Positions 8,381 to 17,014 of a stretch of 64,000 nucleotides of DNA are shown piece after piece (positions within the stretch are counted from its first letter, which is position 1; every line of letters starts with the position of its first letter). The notes under the pieces were generated by a model. That model was not told the DNA's origin. It did no database searches and saw only the letters and a list, made by a program, of their open reading frames with translations. The position numbers and the translations under genes were made by a program. This stretch comes from Arcobacter roscoffensis (GTDB lineage Bacteria > Campylobacterota > Campylobacteria > Campylobacterales > Arcobacteraceae), in NCBI RefSeq assembly GCF_024267655.1, contig NZ_CP100595.1, forward strand, positions 310,001 to 374,000, in the 5' to 3' direction.

Positions 8381-8629
8381 ATGGCTAATGAATCACCGTT
8401 TGAAAGAAAATATGTACATGTTACTGATGTTAAATCAAACGATTTAGTTGAGTTTGATTTCTCTATTGGTGATCCATGTATGTATGTTGAACTTGCATTG
8501 CCGAAAAAGCAATTTGATGAGTTTTGTAAAAGAAATGCAGTTAAGCATTTAACAAGAGATCAAGAAATTGATGTGGAAAACGACAAACATAAGTGGCAGT
8601 ATGGTGTTGTTGGAACACTAAGTAAATAA
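8381..8629 (+). CDS. dmpK: Phenol hydroxylase assembly subunit P0 (DmpK)
   Basis: This 82-residue protein starts at an ATG preceded by AAAGGTAGG; a TTG at 8363 would add six residues and lies upstream of that ribosome site. The sequence FERKYVHVT...FDFSIGDPCMYVELALPKKQFDEFCKR matches the P0/DmpK family (phenol-hydroxylase subunit). In Pseudomonas CF600, DmpK helps to assemble the active iron-containing hydroxylase but is not needed for in vitro turnover. It is the first gene of a tight six-gene operon controlled from site B, and is followed 13 nt later by dmpL. Confidence 0.88.
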   Translation: MANESPFERKYVHVTDVKSNDLVEFDFSIGDPCMYVELALPKKQFDEFCKRNAVKHLTRDQEIDVENDKHKWQYGVVGTLSK

Positions 8630-8642
8630 AGGAGTTGAAAAT

Positions 8643-9638
8643 ATGTCTTTAGATATAAAAAGTATAGATATTAAGCCAAAAAGAGAAACTTTTGGACACG
8701 TGGAAAGAAGAATTGGTGAAGGTAAAATGGCTTCAAGATATGAAGAGGCAACATTTGATATTCAGCCAGTTGCAAACTTTCATTATAGACCTTATGCAAA
8801 TCCAGAGTTTGAGTTATATGATCAAAATAAAACTAGCATTAAAATGGAAGACTGGTATAAATTTTTAGACCCAAGACAATACCACTATGCTTCATATGTA
8901 ACAGCAAGAGCAAAACAACAAGAAGTTGCAGAACAAAACTTTGTTTTTGTAGAAAAAAGAAATATGTTAGATGTAATGCCAGAAGATATAAAACAAGAAA
9001 TCTTGAATTATGTTTTACCCCTTAGACACTATGAGTGGGGAGCAAATATGAATAACCTTCAATTATGTTCAGAAGGATATGGTGCAGCTATTACAAATGC
9101 TTATATGTTCCATGCAGAAGATAGATTAGGTAATGCTCAATATCTTACAAGAATTGGATTATTACTTAGTGAAAATGAACCAGCTGTTTTAGATGATGCA
9201 AAAGATAAATGGTTAAATGATGAAGCATGGCAGCCACTTAGAAAAGCAATGGAAGATAGTTTTGTTTTACAAGATTGGTTTGAGCTTCATATAGCGCAAA
9301 ATGTAATTTTCGATGGTTTTATTCATCCTTTAGTATTTGATAAGTATGAGCAAGAACTAAACCAAAGAGGTGGAACAGCTCAAACAATGATGACAGAGTT
9401 TATCACATCTTGGAATGATGAATCTGCTAAATGGATTGATATGACAGTTAAAGTTGCAGCTTTAGAACGTGATGAAAATAAAGACTTATTAAACCAATGG
9501 TGTAAAAAGTATATTGATATTGCTAGTAATGCAGCCCTAGCAATTGCTAAAAATATAGTTAATAATCCAGAAGAAACAGTTAATAACATACAAGAGCAAT
9601 TAGTGGCAAGATTAAATAAAAATGGTTTAAACCTATAG
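8643..9638 (+). CDS. dmpL: Phenol hydroxylase P1 oxygenase small subunit (DmpL)
   Basis: At 331 residues this is the usual length for the beta-type subunit of bacterial multicomponent monooxygenases. It belongs to the ferritin-like fold but lacks the di-iron ligands, and pairs with DmpN in the hydroxylase. Recognisable stretches include the N-terminal IKPKRETFGHVERRIGEGK and WYKFLDPRQYHYASYVTARA, typical of DmpL/TouE-type subunits. It has an AAAGGAG ribosome site just upstream and sits 13 nt after dmpK and 8 nt before dmpM, in standard dmp order. Confidence 0.92.
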   Translation: MSLDIKSIDIKPKRETFGHVERRIGEGKMASRYEEATFDIQPVANFHYRPYANPEFELYDQNKTSIKMEDWYKFLDPRQYHYASYVTARAKQQEVAEQNFVFVEKRNMLDVMPEDIKQEILNYVLPLRHYEWGANMNNLQLCSEGYGAAITNAYMFHAEDRLGNAQYLTRIGLLLSENEPAVLDDAKDKWLNDEAWQPLRKAMEDSFVLQDWFELHIAQNVIFDGFIHPLVFDKYEQELNQRGGTAQTMMTEFITSWNDESAKWIDMTVKVAALERDENKDLLNQWCKKYIDIASNAALAIAKNIVNNPEETVNNIQEQLVARLNKNGLNL

Positions 9639-9646
9639 GAGAAAGA

Positions 9647-9916
9647 ATGTCAAAGGTATTTTTAGCACTTCAAGCAGTAGATGAAACAAGAGCTATTATT
9701 GAAGCTATACAAGAAGATAATGAAAATGTTGAGGTTGAACCACAGCCTGCCATGGTAAAAATCTCAGCTGAGAAAAAAATGGTAATTAATGCTCAAACTG
9801 TATCTGACAAATTAGGTAGAGATTGGGATCCACAAGAGTTACAGTTAGTTTTAATTTCACTAGCTGGAAATGTTGATGAAGATTATGACCACTTTACAAT
9901 TTATTGGGAAAATTAG
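9647..9916 (+). CDS. dmpM: Phenol hydroxylase P2 effector/coupling protein (DmpM)
   Basis: This 89-residue protein is the cofactor-less effector that binds the hydroxylase and couples electron transfer to oxygen activation (MmoB/DmpM family). It has the standard length, and the central segment VEVEPQPAMVKISAEKKMVIN followed by GRDWDPQELQLVLISLAGNVDED is characteristic. It lies between dmpL and dmpN with ribosome sites on both sides and 11 nt to the dmpN ATG. Confidence 0.9.
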   Translation: MSKVFLALQAVDETRAIIEAIQEDNENVEVEPQPAMVKISAEKKMVINAQTVSDKLGRDWDPQELQLVLISLAGNVDEDYDHFTIYWEN

Positions 9917-9927
9917 GAGAAAATATT

Positions 9928-11448
9928 ATGACTATGAGTACACAAAAAAGAAAAAAACGTCTAAATATGAAAGACAAATATAAGTATATGACAAGACTTG
10001 GTTGGGAAACTACATATCAAGATATGGATGATGTTTTCCCTGAAGATAAATTTGAGGGTATAAAAATTCATGATTGGGAAGCTTGGGAAGATCCATTTAG
10101 AATGACAATGGATGCTTATTGGAAATACCAAGGTGAAAAAGATAAGAAACTATATGTAATTATTGATGCTTTTGCTCAAAATAATGGACAAAAAAATATT
10201 TCAGATGCAAGATATGTATCAGCATTAAAACTGTTTTTAACAGGTGTTTCACCTTTAGAATATCAAGCACATAGAGGTTTTGCAAATATTGCAAGAGCTT
10301 TTAGAGGTGATGGTCCAAGAGTTGCATGTCAAATGCAAGCAATTGATGAGTTAAGACATGTTCAAACACAAATTCATACTTTAAGCCACTATAACAAATA
10401 CTTTAATGGTTTCTCTGAGTGGGCACATTGGCATGATAATGTATGGTATTTATCTGTTCCTAAATCATTCTTTGATGATGCAAGAGCAGCAGGACCTTTT
10501 GAGTTTATTATTGCTATTGGATTCTCATTTGAGTATGTATTAACAAATCTTTTATTTGTACCATTTATGAGTGGTGCTGCTTATAATGGAGATATGGCAA
10601 CAGTTACATTTGGATTCTCAGCTCAAAGTGATGAGGCAAGACATATGACTTTAGGTTTACAAGCTATCAAGTTCTTATTAGAGCAAGACCCTGCAAATGT
10701 TCCTATTGTTCAAAAGTGGATTGATAAGTGGACTTGGAGAGGTTATAAAGTTTTAGGACTAGTATCTGCAATGATGGATTATATGTTACCTGATTCACCA
10801 CAGTCTTGGAAGGAAGCTTGGGAGTTATATTTTGAGCAAAATACAGTTGCATTATTTAAAGATTTAGAAAGATATGGAATTACAGTTCCAGATTGTGCTG
10901 CAACAATAAAAGCTGAAAAAGATCATATTTCTCATCAAGTTTGGATGACATTATATACTCATAATGCAGCAGCACCTTTCCATACGTGGATTCCAGATGA
11001 GAAAAAAATGGATTGGTTAAGTGAAAAGTATCCTGAGACTTTCGATAAATATTACAGACCAGTTTATGAACACTGGAATAAGTTAGAAAAAGAAGGTAAG
11101 AGATACTATTCTGAAATGCTTCCTCAGTTATGTCAAACTTGTCAATTACCAATGTTAGCAACAGAAGTTGAAAAAGGTGAACCAACACAAATTGCCCATA
11201 GACATACTATGTACAATAATGAGAGATTCCATTTCTGTTCAGATCATTGTCAAGATATTTTTGAAAACGAACCTGAAAAGTATATTCAATCTTGGTTACC
11301 AGTTCATCAAATCTTCCAAGGAAACTGTGGAGGTGCAACACTTCCAGAAGTACTTAAATGGTATAAGGTTGAATTTGGACAAGATAATCTTGATTATGTA
11401 GGTTCTCAGGATCAAAAAATGTGGAAAGAATGGAAGGGAGAAGCATAA
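9928..11448 (+). CDS. dmpN: Phenol hydroxylase P3 oxygenase large subunit (DmpN)
   Basis: This 506-residue catalytic subunit holds the carboxylate-bridged di-iron centre that hydroxylates phenol to catechol. Both Glu-x-x-His motifs are visible: DELRH at about 140-144 and DEARH at about 235-240. The C-terminus has a YHS-type zinc/metal knuckle (CQTCQLPM ... FCSDHC) as in DmpN and TouA. I used the ATG at 9928, seven bases after AGGAGA; a TTG at 9904 inside dmpM is unlikely. Its stop overlaps the dmpO start (TAATG). All iron ligands expected by the motif are present, so the enzyme looks functional. Confidence 0.95.
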   Translation: MTMSTQKRKKRLNMKDKYKYMTRLGWETTYQDMDDVFPEDKFEGIKIHDWEAWEDPFRMTMDAYWKYQGEKDKKLYVIIDAFAQNNGQKNISDARYVSALKLFLTGVSPLEYQAHRGFANIARAFRGDGPRVACQMQAIDELRHVQTQIHTLSHYNKYFNGFSEWAHWHDNVWYLSVPKSFFDDARAAGPFEFIIAIGFSFEYVLTNLLFVPFMSGAAYNGDMATVTFGFSAQSDEARHMTLGLQAIKFLLEQDPANVPIVQKWIDKWTWRGYKVLGLVSAMMDYMLPDSPQSWKEAWELYFEQNTVALFKDLERYGITVPDCAATIKAEKDHISHQVWMTLYTHNAAAPFHTWIPDEKKMDWLSEKYPETFDKYYRPVYEHWNKLEKEGKRYYSEMLPQLCQTCQLPMLATEVEKGEPTQIAHRHTMYNNERFHFCSDHCQDIFENEPEKYIQSWLPVHQIFQGNCGGATLPEVLKWYKVEFGQDNLDYVGSQDQKMWKEWKGEA

Positions 11449-11810
11449 TGGCAATCGTAAGTAAAGGTGAATATCCAGTAATTATGATGGATAGTGTAGA
11501 TAAGTTTCATGGTAACCAATTAGTATATGTAGGTTGGGATAAACATAAGTTAATCAATTCAGCGATGGCTTTTCCTTTACCACCACAAATGCCTTTTAAG
11601 GCATTAGTGCATGAAGTAATGCCAGGTTGTTATAAAGATCATCCAGATTTTGAAAAAGTAGTTTGGGATGATTCTGTTATTTGGAGATTAAACGGTGAAG
11701 AGTTTACTCCTGATTTTGAAAAATCTCTTGAAGATAATGGAATTGATCATAAATCATTAGTTAGATTTGAAACACCAAATCTAACAGGAATTAACGGAGT
11801 AGGAATGTGA
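11448..11810 (+). CDS. dmpO: Phenol hydroxylase subunit P4 (DmpO)
   Basis: This 120-residue protein matches the phenol hydroxylase P4/DmpO family, a small subunit of the oxygenase complex with an FHGNQLVYVGWDKHKLINSAMAFP-like core. The ATG overlaps the dmpN stop by one base and follows AAGGGAGA; an upstream GTG at 11421 would run into dmpN coding sequence. The downstream gene begins with a GTG whose last bases form this gene's TGA. Coupled translation through the operon is therefore expected. Confidence 0.9.
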   Translation: MAIVSKGEYPVIMMDSVDKFHGNQLVYVGWDKHKLINSAMAFPLPPQMPFKALVHEVMPGCYKDHPDFEKVVWDDSVIWRLNGEEFTPDFEKSLEDNGIDHKSLVRFETPNLTGINGVGM

Positions 11811-12865
11811 GTTATCAAGTAGAAATAGAACCAACAGGAGATGTAGTAGAAGTTCAAGATGGTCAAACTATTCTTGATGCTGCATTAAGACAGGGGGTAT
11901 ATATTCCCCATGCGTGCTCTCATGGTTTATGTGGTACTTGTAAGGTAGAGATATTAGAAGGTGAAGTTGACTACGGTGCAGCTTCTCCTTTTGCCCTTAT
12001 GGATATGGAAAAAGATGAGGGAAAATGTCTTGCTTGTACTGCAACACCAATGGAAGACTGTGCTATAGAAGCTGATATAGATGAAGATCCAGATGCTAAG
12101 TCAATACCTGTAAAAGATTTTATGGGAACAGTTGTTGAGGTAAAGGATTTAACACCTAGAATAAAAGGTATTTTTATAGAATTAGATGAAGAGATTGAGT
12201 TTCAAGCAGGTCAATATGTACAATATCATGTACCAGGATTTGAAGAACCAAGAGCATTTTCTTTATGTAACTCTTCAAATGATAAAAAAATTGTAGAGTT
12301 AAATATTTCTTTAGTTCCAGATGGAGAAGCAACTCCATGGATTCATAAAAATGTAAAAGTAGGTGCAAGAAGAAAAGTATCAGGACCTTATGGAAGATTT
12401 TTTGTAAGAGAATCTGCTCAAAAACCTATGATTTTCTTTGCAGGTGGTTCAGGTCTTTCTAGTCCAAAATCTATGATTTTGGAGCAGCTTGAAAATGGAA
12501 GTAAACAAGAAATAACACTTTTTCATGGTGCTAGAAATGAAGAAGAGTTATATTATGCAGATTTATTTAGAGACTTAGAGCAAAAGCATGAGAACTTTAC
12601 ATATGTTCCTGTTTTATCCGATGAAGATACTCCTTCTTGGGAAGGAAAAAAAGGTTTTGTAAATGATGCTGCAAAAGAAGTTTTTGAAAATGATTTCTCT
12701 GGAAAAAAAGCATATCTTTGTGGACCTCCACCTATGATAGATGCTTGTATTACAACACTTATGAGAGGAAGACTTTACGAAAAAGATATTTATACTGAAA
12801 AGTTCTTCTCAAAAGCTGATCTAAATGCTGAGAATCAGCGTTCCCCTTTATTTAAATCAATTTAA
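11807..12865 (+). CDS. dmpP: Phenol hydroxylase P5 reductase (DmpP)
   Basis: This 352-residue flavo-iron-sulfur reductase passes electrons from NAD(P)H to the DmpN di-iron site. A plant-type [2Fe-2S] domain occupies 1-95 with Cys37, Cys42, Cys45 and Cys77. The FAD domain carries RAFSL (149-153), and the NAD domain carries FFAGGSGLSSPKS and the terminal CGPPPMIDA. Start is GTG with a 4-nt overlap (GTGA) with dmpO. Length and domain order match DmpP. This is the last gene of the first operon, and a strong terminator follows. Confidence 0.95.
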   Translation: MSYQVEIEPTGDVVEVQDGQTILDAALRQGVYIPHACSHGLCGTCKVEILEGEVDYGAASPFALMDMEKDEGKCLACTATPMEDCAIEADIDEDPDAKSIPVKDFMGTVVEVKDLTPRIKGIFIELDEEIEFQAGQYVQYHVPGFEEPRAFSLCNSSNDKKIVELNISLVPDGEATPWIHKNVKVGARRKVSGPYGRFFVRESAQKPMIFFAGGSGLSSPKSMILEQLENGSKQEITLFHGARNEEELYYADLFRDLEQKHENFTYVPVLSDEDTPSWEGKKGFVNDAAKEVFENDFSGKKAYLCGPPPMIDACITTLMRGRLYEKDIYTEKFFSKADLNAENQRSPLFKSI

Positions 12866-12872
12866 AATTTTT

Positions 12873-12901
12873 AAAAAGGTCTGTTTTACGGACCTTTTTT
12901 T
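12873..12901 (+). terminator. Rho-independent terminator after dmpP
   Basis: Hairpin AAAAAGGTCTG / CGGACCTTTTT (one G-T pair) with a short TTTTA loop and a long T tract, starting about 8 bases after the dmpP stop. It separates the hydroxylase operon from the lower-pathway operon, so each needs its own promoter. Confidence 0.85.
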
Positions 12902-12932
12902 ATTTATAAAACTTTTTTTTAAAAAGTAGTTT

Positions 12933-12966
12933 TTGCGATTTTTCTGCGAAACTATTTCTGTAAAGT
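12933..12966 (+). promoter_or_regulatory. Tandem direct-repeat activator site plus -10 (site C, lower pathway)
   Basis: TGCGAT-TTTTC-TGCGAA (12934-12950), 11-bp period, followed by TAAAGT at 12961-12966, again starting 11 bases after the second half-site. The ferredoxin TTG start is 45 bases beyond the hexamer. It lies right after the dmpP terminator, as expected for an independent promoter. Confidence 0.65.
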
Positions 12967-13011
12967 TAAAAAGTCAAAAAGCTATGACTTTTAAATAAAA
13001 AAGGGGATGTT

Positions 13012-13332
13012 TTGAAATATGAAATCTTCGTAAAAAATAAAGACAAAACTAAAACTTGTCTTGAATCTAAACATCTTATGGATGGTTTATATGTATATGA
13101 TAATCTAGTTCCAAAGGGTTGTCATAATGGTGCTTGTGGACTTTGTAAGGTTAAAGTTCATAGAGGAGACTATAAAAAATGCAAAATGAATAGAAAACAC
13201 ATCTCATGTGAAGAAGAGAGTGCAGATATTCTTTTAGCTTGTAAGACATTTCCTAGAAGTGATATGGAAATAGAATTTATAGGTAGAGACTCATCTAAAG
13301 AAAAATCCCAAGTTTATGTACTTGGTAATTAA
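13012..13332 (+). CDS. dmpQ: XylT/DmpQ-like [2Fe-2S] ferredoxin
   Basis: This 106-residue chloroplast-type ferredoxin has Cys37-x4-Cys42-x2-Cys45 and Cys77. In xyl and dmp clusters this protein reduces inactive ferric catechol 2,3-dioxygenase back to the ferrous form, protecting it from suicide inactivation by substituted catechols. The start is TTG, five bases after AAGGGG; an ATG at 13007 stops after two codons. It is the first gene of the lower-pathway operon and lies directly before the dioxygenase gene, the expected neighbour. Confidence 0.88.
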   Translation: MKYEIFVKNKDKTKTCLESKHLMDGLYVYDNLVPKGCHNGACGLCKVKVHRGDYKKCKMNRKHISCEEESADILLACKTFPRSDMEIEFIGRDSSKEKSQVYVLGN

Positions 13333-13349
13333 ATAATTAGGAGAAAGTA

Positions 13350-14297
13350 ATGAGCGGTATTATGAGATTAGGTCATGTTGATATTAATGTATTAGATATT
13401 AATGAATCAAGAGACTATTATGAAAATATTATAGGTATGGAAGTTACAAGAGAAGACTCTGATGGAACACTTTATTTAAAGTGCTGGGATGAATGGGATA
13501 AATACAGTCTTATTTTAAGACCTAGTGAAGAAGCAACATATAATAAGGTTGCGTATAAAGTAGAAAAAGATTCTGATATAGATGATTTTAAAGAAAAAAT
13601 CGAAAAATATGGAATTCAAACAGAGATTTTAGAAGCTGGAATTATTCCTGAATGTGGAAGGGTATTAAAGTTTATATCTCCAAGTGAGCATGAATTTAAT
13701 TTATATGCTGAAAAAACATTTGTAGGTAAAAAAGTAGGTCATACTAATCCTGCCCCTTGGCCAATTGAGGGAAAGGGTATCAAAGCTCACTGGATTGATC
13801 ATATTTTATTAATGACTCAAGGTCCTGAAAAATTAATGGAAGCTACTAAGTTTTTTGAAGATGTATTTGATATGAAATTAGCAGAGCAAGTATGTGTAGG
13901 ACCTGAGGGCTCAGTTCAGGCTGCAACATGGCTAAGTGCTGGAAATACTCCTCATGATTTAGCTTTTGTTGCTGGAGCAGAAACTGGTATGCATCATTTT
14001 GCATTTTTCTTAGATGGTTGGAACGACATTTTAAGGTCAGCAGATGTTATGGCTATGAATAATGTAAAGTTAGATGTTACTCCTCAAAGACATGGTATTA
14101 CAAGAGGTGAGACTATTTATTTCTTTGACCCATCAGGACATAGACTTGAGACATTTGCAGGACTTGGTTATGCAGTTTGTAAAGATATGCCAACAGTTAC
14201 TTGGACAGAAGATGAACTATGGAGAGGTATTTTCTATCATACAGGGCAAGAAAATGGTGCATTTACAACTGCATATACATTATCAGCTTATAAATAA
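13350..14297 (+). CDS. dmpB: Catechol 2,3-dioxygenase (XylE/DmpB)
   Basis: This 315-residue extradiol dioxygenase cleaves catechol to 2-hydroxymuconic semialdehyde. It has two vicinal-oxygen-chelate domains. The Fe(II) ligands are visible in the C-terminal domain: His151 (AHWIDH), His215/216 (MHHFAFF) and Glu267 (HRLETFAG), and the Tyr/His-rich motif GETIYFFDPSGHR is intact. Length and order place it in the XylE/DmpB (I.2.A) group. It has an AGGAGAAAG ribosome site and follows the ferredoxin by 17 nt. Confidence 0.95.
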   Translation: MSGIMRLGHVDINVLDINESRDYYENIIGMEVTREDSDGTLYLKCWDEWDKYSLILRPSEEATYNKVAYKVEKDSDIDDFKEKIEKYGIQTEILEAGIIPECGRVLKFISPSEHEFNLYAEKTFVGKKVGHTNPAPWPIEGKGIKAHWIDHILLMTQGPEKLMEATKFFEDVFDMKLAEQVCVGPEGSVQAATWLSAGNTPHDLAFVAGAETGMHHFAFFLDGWNDILRSADVMAMNNVKLDVTPQRHGITRGETIYFFDPSGHRLETFAGLGYAVCKDMPTVTWTEDELWRGIFYHTGQENGAFTTAYTLSAYK

Positions 14298-14319
14298 AAG
14301 AAAAATTTAGGAATTTAAA

Positions 14320-14748
14320 ATGTTGACAAAAACATCAAAAGATTTGACAAGTCAAACAGCTTTAAAGCTTTGTGAGTTATCAATTGAAAAGGCTAATGAA
14401 TTAAATATAAAAATAAATGTAAGTGTTACAGATTCAAAAGGAATTGAACTTGCATTTATAAGAATGGATGATTCATTTATTCATTCAAGTCAAATAGCAA
14501 AAGATAAGGCTTACACAAGTGCAAGTTTTGGTTTTGATACAGATACATGGACACAAATTTTTAAAAGTGAAACTCATTTAGAACAAGGTTTTTCTAATCA
14601 AGATAGATTAATACCTTTTGGTGGAGGGCTTACTATCTTTGAAAATAAAGAAAAAGTAGGAGCTATTGGGGTTTCAGGTGGAACTGAACAAGAAGATATT
14701 ATTTGCGCAAAATATGCAATAGAAAGGTTAGGATTAAATAATGAATAA
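14320..14748 (+). CDS. GlcG/HbpS family protein
   Basis: This 142-residue protein of the GlcG/HbpS (DUF336) fold carries the typical VSVTDSKGIELAFIRMDD, AKDKAYTSASF and IPFGGGLTIF...VGAIGVSGGT motifs. Some members bind haem; others accompany catabolic operons with unclear roles. It sits between dmpB and dmpC and overlaps the dmpC start by 8 nt, so it is co-translated with the pathway. Similar small genes are found in some meta-cleavage clusters. Function here is not known; a protective or chaperone role towards the dioxygenase is only a guess. Confidence 0.8.
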   Translation: MLTKTSKDLTSQTALKLCELSIEKANELNIKINVSVTDSKGIELAFIRMDDSFIHSSQIAKDKAYTSASFGFDTDTWTQIFKSETHLEQGFSNQDRLIPFGGGLTIFENKEKVGAIGVSGGTEQEDIICAKYAIERLGLNNE

Positions 14749-16198
14749 AGTACAACACTATATTAACGGACAATTTTTAGATTCATCATGTGGGGATTTT
14801 TTTGACAATATCAACCCTATGAATGGACAGCTTTTATCAAAAGTAGCCCTAGGACGAGAAGATGAAGTAAATGCAGCAGTAGCAGCAGCTAAAGCAGCCC
14901 TTACTGGTGAATGGGGTCAAATGAAATTAAATGACAGAATTGCAATGATGTATGAAATTGCTGAGGAAATTGATAGAAGATTTGATGATTTTTTAGAAGC
15001 TGAATGTTTAGATACGGGTAAGCCTTATTCAATTGCAAGACATATTGATATTCCAAGAGGTGCTGCAAACTTTAAAGTATTTGCTGACACTATGAAAGCT
15101 GTTGCAGATGAAGCTTATAGAATGGATACGCCTGATGGGAAAATAGCAATGAACTATTCTATGAGAAAACCTAAAGGTGTTATTGGAGTTATTTCTCCTT
15201 GGAATTTACCATTACTTCTAATGACTTGGAAAGTTGGTCCTGCTATGGCTTGTGGAAATACTGTAGTTGTTAAACCATCACAAGTTACACCTACAACAAC
15301 ATCTTTACTTGGTGAAGTAATGAGTAAAGTAGGAGTTCCAGCAGGGGCATATAATGTTGTTCAAGGTAAAGGTTCAATTACTGGAAATTTACTAACAGCT
15401 CATAAAGATGTGGATGCTTTAACTTTTACAGGTGAGACAAAAACAGGTGAAATGATTATGAAAGCTTGTTCTAATGGTGTTAGAGATGTATCCTTAGAAC
15501 TTGGTGGGAAAAACCCAGCTATTGTTTTTGCTGATTGTGATATGGATAAGGCAATTCGTGAAACTACAAGATCATGTTTTGCTAATTCAGGACAAGTATG
15601 TTTAGGAACTGAAAGAGTTTATGTTCAAAGAGAAATTTTTGATGAATTTGTATCAAAACTAAAAGAATCAGCATTAAAACTAAAACTTGGAATTCACAAT
15701 GACGAATCAGTTGATATGGGACCAGTAGTAAGTGAAGCTCATAGAGATAAGGTATTAGAGTTTTATGACATAGCTAAAAAAGAGGGTGCAAATGTAATCT
15801 TAGGTGGTGGCGCTCCTAAAATGGAAGGTGATTTAGCAAATGGATTCTTTGTTGAACCTACTATTTGGACTGGACTTCCAGAAGATGCAACAGTTGTAAA
15901 ACAAGAAGTATTTGGACCTTGTTGTCATATCGCACCTTTTGATAGTGAAGAAGAAGTTATTAAAATGGCAAATGACACAGATTACGGACTAGCATCTACA
16001 ATTTTTACTGAAAATCTAGATAAAGCTCATAGAGTAGCTTCTCAAATTGACTCAGGAATTGTATGGATTAATTCATGGTTCTTAAGAGATTTAAGAACAC
16101 CATTTGGTGGAATGAAAGGTTCAGGAATTGGAAGAGAGGGTGGTCACCACTCATTAGAATTCTATACTGAACTTAAAAATGTATGTATAAAAATGTAA
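14741..16198 (+). CDS. dmpC: 2-Hydroxymuconic semialdehyde dehydrogenase (DmpC/XylG)
   Basis: This 485-residue NAD-dependent aldehyde dehydrogenase oxidises the ring-cleavage product to 4-oxalocrotonate, opening the oxalocrotonate branch. Visible active-site parts are PWNLP (Asn155), Lys in VVKPS, Glu253 in LELGG and the nucleophile Cys287 in GQVCLGT. Length and the terminal FGGMKGSGIGREGG motif are typical. Operon position next to the dioxygenase and hydratase fixes the substrate beyond the general family. The start overlaps the preceding gene. Confidence 0.92.
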   Translation: MNKVQHYINGQFLDSSCGDFFDNINPMNGQLLSKVALGREDEVNAAVAAAKAALTGEWGQMKLNDRIAMMYEIAEEIDRRFDDFLEAECLDTGKPYSIARHIDIPRGAANFKVFADTMKAVADEAYRMDTPDGKIAMNYSMRKPKGVIGVISPWNLPLLLMTWKVGPAMACGNTVVVKPSQVTPTTTSLLGEVMSKVGVPAGAYNVVQGKGSITGNLLTAHKDVDALTFTGETKTGEMIMKACSNGVRDVSLELGGKNPAIVFADCDMDKAIRETTRSCFANSGQVCLGTERVYVQREIFDEFVSKLKESALKLKLGIHNDESVDMGPVVSEAHRDKVLEFYDIAKKEGANVILGGGAPKMEGDLANGFFVEPTIWTGLPEDATVVKQEVFGPCCHIAPFDSEEEVIKMANDTDYGLASTIFTENLDKAHRVASQIDSGIVWINSWFLRDLRTPFGGMKGSGIGREGGHHSLEFYTELKNVCIKM

Positions 16199-16207
16199 GG
16201 GTATAAA

Positions 16208-17002
16208 ATGGCAATGACTCAAGAAAAAATTGAAAAATATGGAAATGAATTATATGAAGCCCTAAAAGGAAATCATACTATTGAGCCAATCTCAAATAGA
16301 GAACCTGATTCTACAATTGAAGATGCTTATGCAATTCAACATCACTTTTTAAAAAGAAGAATGGAAGATGATGGAAGTAAAATTATTGGTAAAAAGATTG
16401 GTGTTACATCAAAGGTTGTTATGGACATGTTAGGTGTTCATCAACCTGATTTTGGTTATCTTTTATCAGATATGATTTATTCAGATGGTGATGTGATTAA
16501 TGTTACAGATGGAATGATTCAACCAAAAGCAGAGGGTGAAATAGCCTTTGTTTTAAAAGAGGATTTATGTGGACCAGGAGTTACAGCTGCTGATGTAATT
16601 AAGGCAACAAAGTTTGTAATGCCTTGTTTTGAAATAGTTGATTCAAGAATAAAAGACTGGAAAATCAAAATCCAAGATACAGTTGCTGATAATGCCTCTT
16701 GTGGATATATAGTATTTGGAGGTCAGAGTGTCTCTCCTTTAGATGTGGATTTAACAACTTGTGGAATAACTTTAGAGAGAAATGGTGAGTTATTACATAC
16801 AGGATCAGGTGCAGCAGCTCTTGGTAGCCCTGTAAATGCAGTAGTTTGGCTTGCAAATAAACTTGGTGAGTTTGGTGTATCTCTAAAAGCAGGTGAAGTT
16901 ATACTATCAGGGGCTTTATGTGCAATGGTTGATATAAAACCAGGTGATAATATGACTGCAAGTATTGGTGGCGTTGGTTCTGCCTCAATCAGATTTGAAT
17001 AA
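16208..17002 (+). CDS. dmpE: 2-Oxopent-4-enoate hydratase (DmpE/XylJ)
   Basis: This 264-residue enzyme adds water to 2-hydroxypenta-2,4-dienoate to give 4-hydroxy-2-oxovalerate. It is told apart from its relative DmpH (18929-19717) by GKKIGVTSKVVMDMLGVHQ, PDFGYL and DSRIKDWKIKIQDTVADNASCG, which closely follow Pseudomonas DmpE. The metal-binding acidic residues of the fold (EGEIAF, Glu and Asp in the conserved block) are present. DmpE normally forms a complex with the decarboxylase DmpH, which is encoded two genes downstream. Confidence 0.93.
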   Translation: MAMTQEKIEKYGNELYEALKGNHTIEPISNREPDSTIEDAYAIQHHFLKRRMEDDGSKIIGKKIGVTSKVVMDMLGVHQPDFGYLLSDMIYSDGDVINVTDGMIQPKAEGEIAFVLKEDLCGPGVTAADVIKATKFVMPCFEIVDSRIKDWKIKIQDTVADNASCGYIVFGGQSVSPLDVDLTTCGITLERNGELLHTGSGAAALGSPVNAVVWLANKLGEFGVSLKAGEVILSGALCAMVDIKPGDNMTASIGGVGSASIRFE

Positions 17003-17014
17003 AAGGTAAATACA

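Noticed and set aside
10880-11188. Long open frame antisense to dmpN
   Set aside because: It lies fully inside a gene with intact catalytic motifs, has no ribosome site, and has the composition of a reverse-frame shadow. Similar antisense frames inside alaS, dapB, trxB and the thioredoxin genes were rejected for the same reason.
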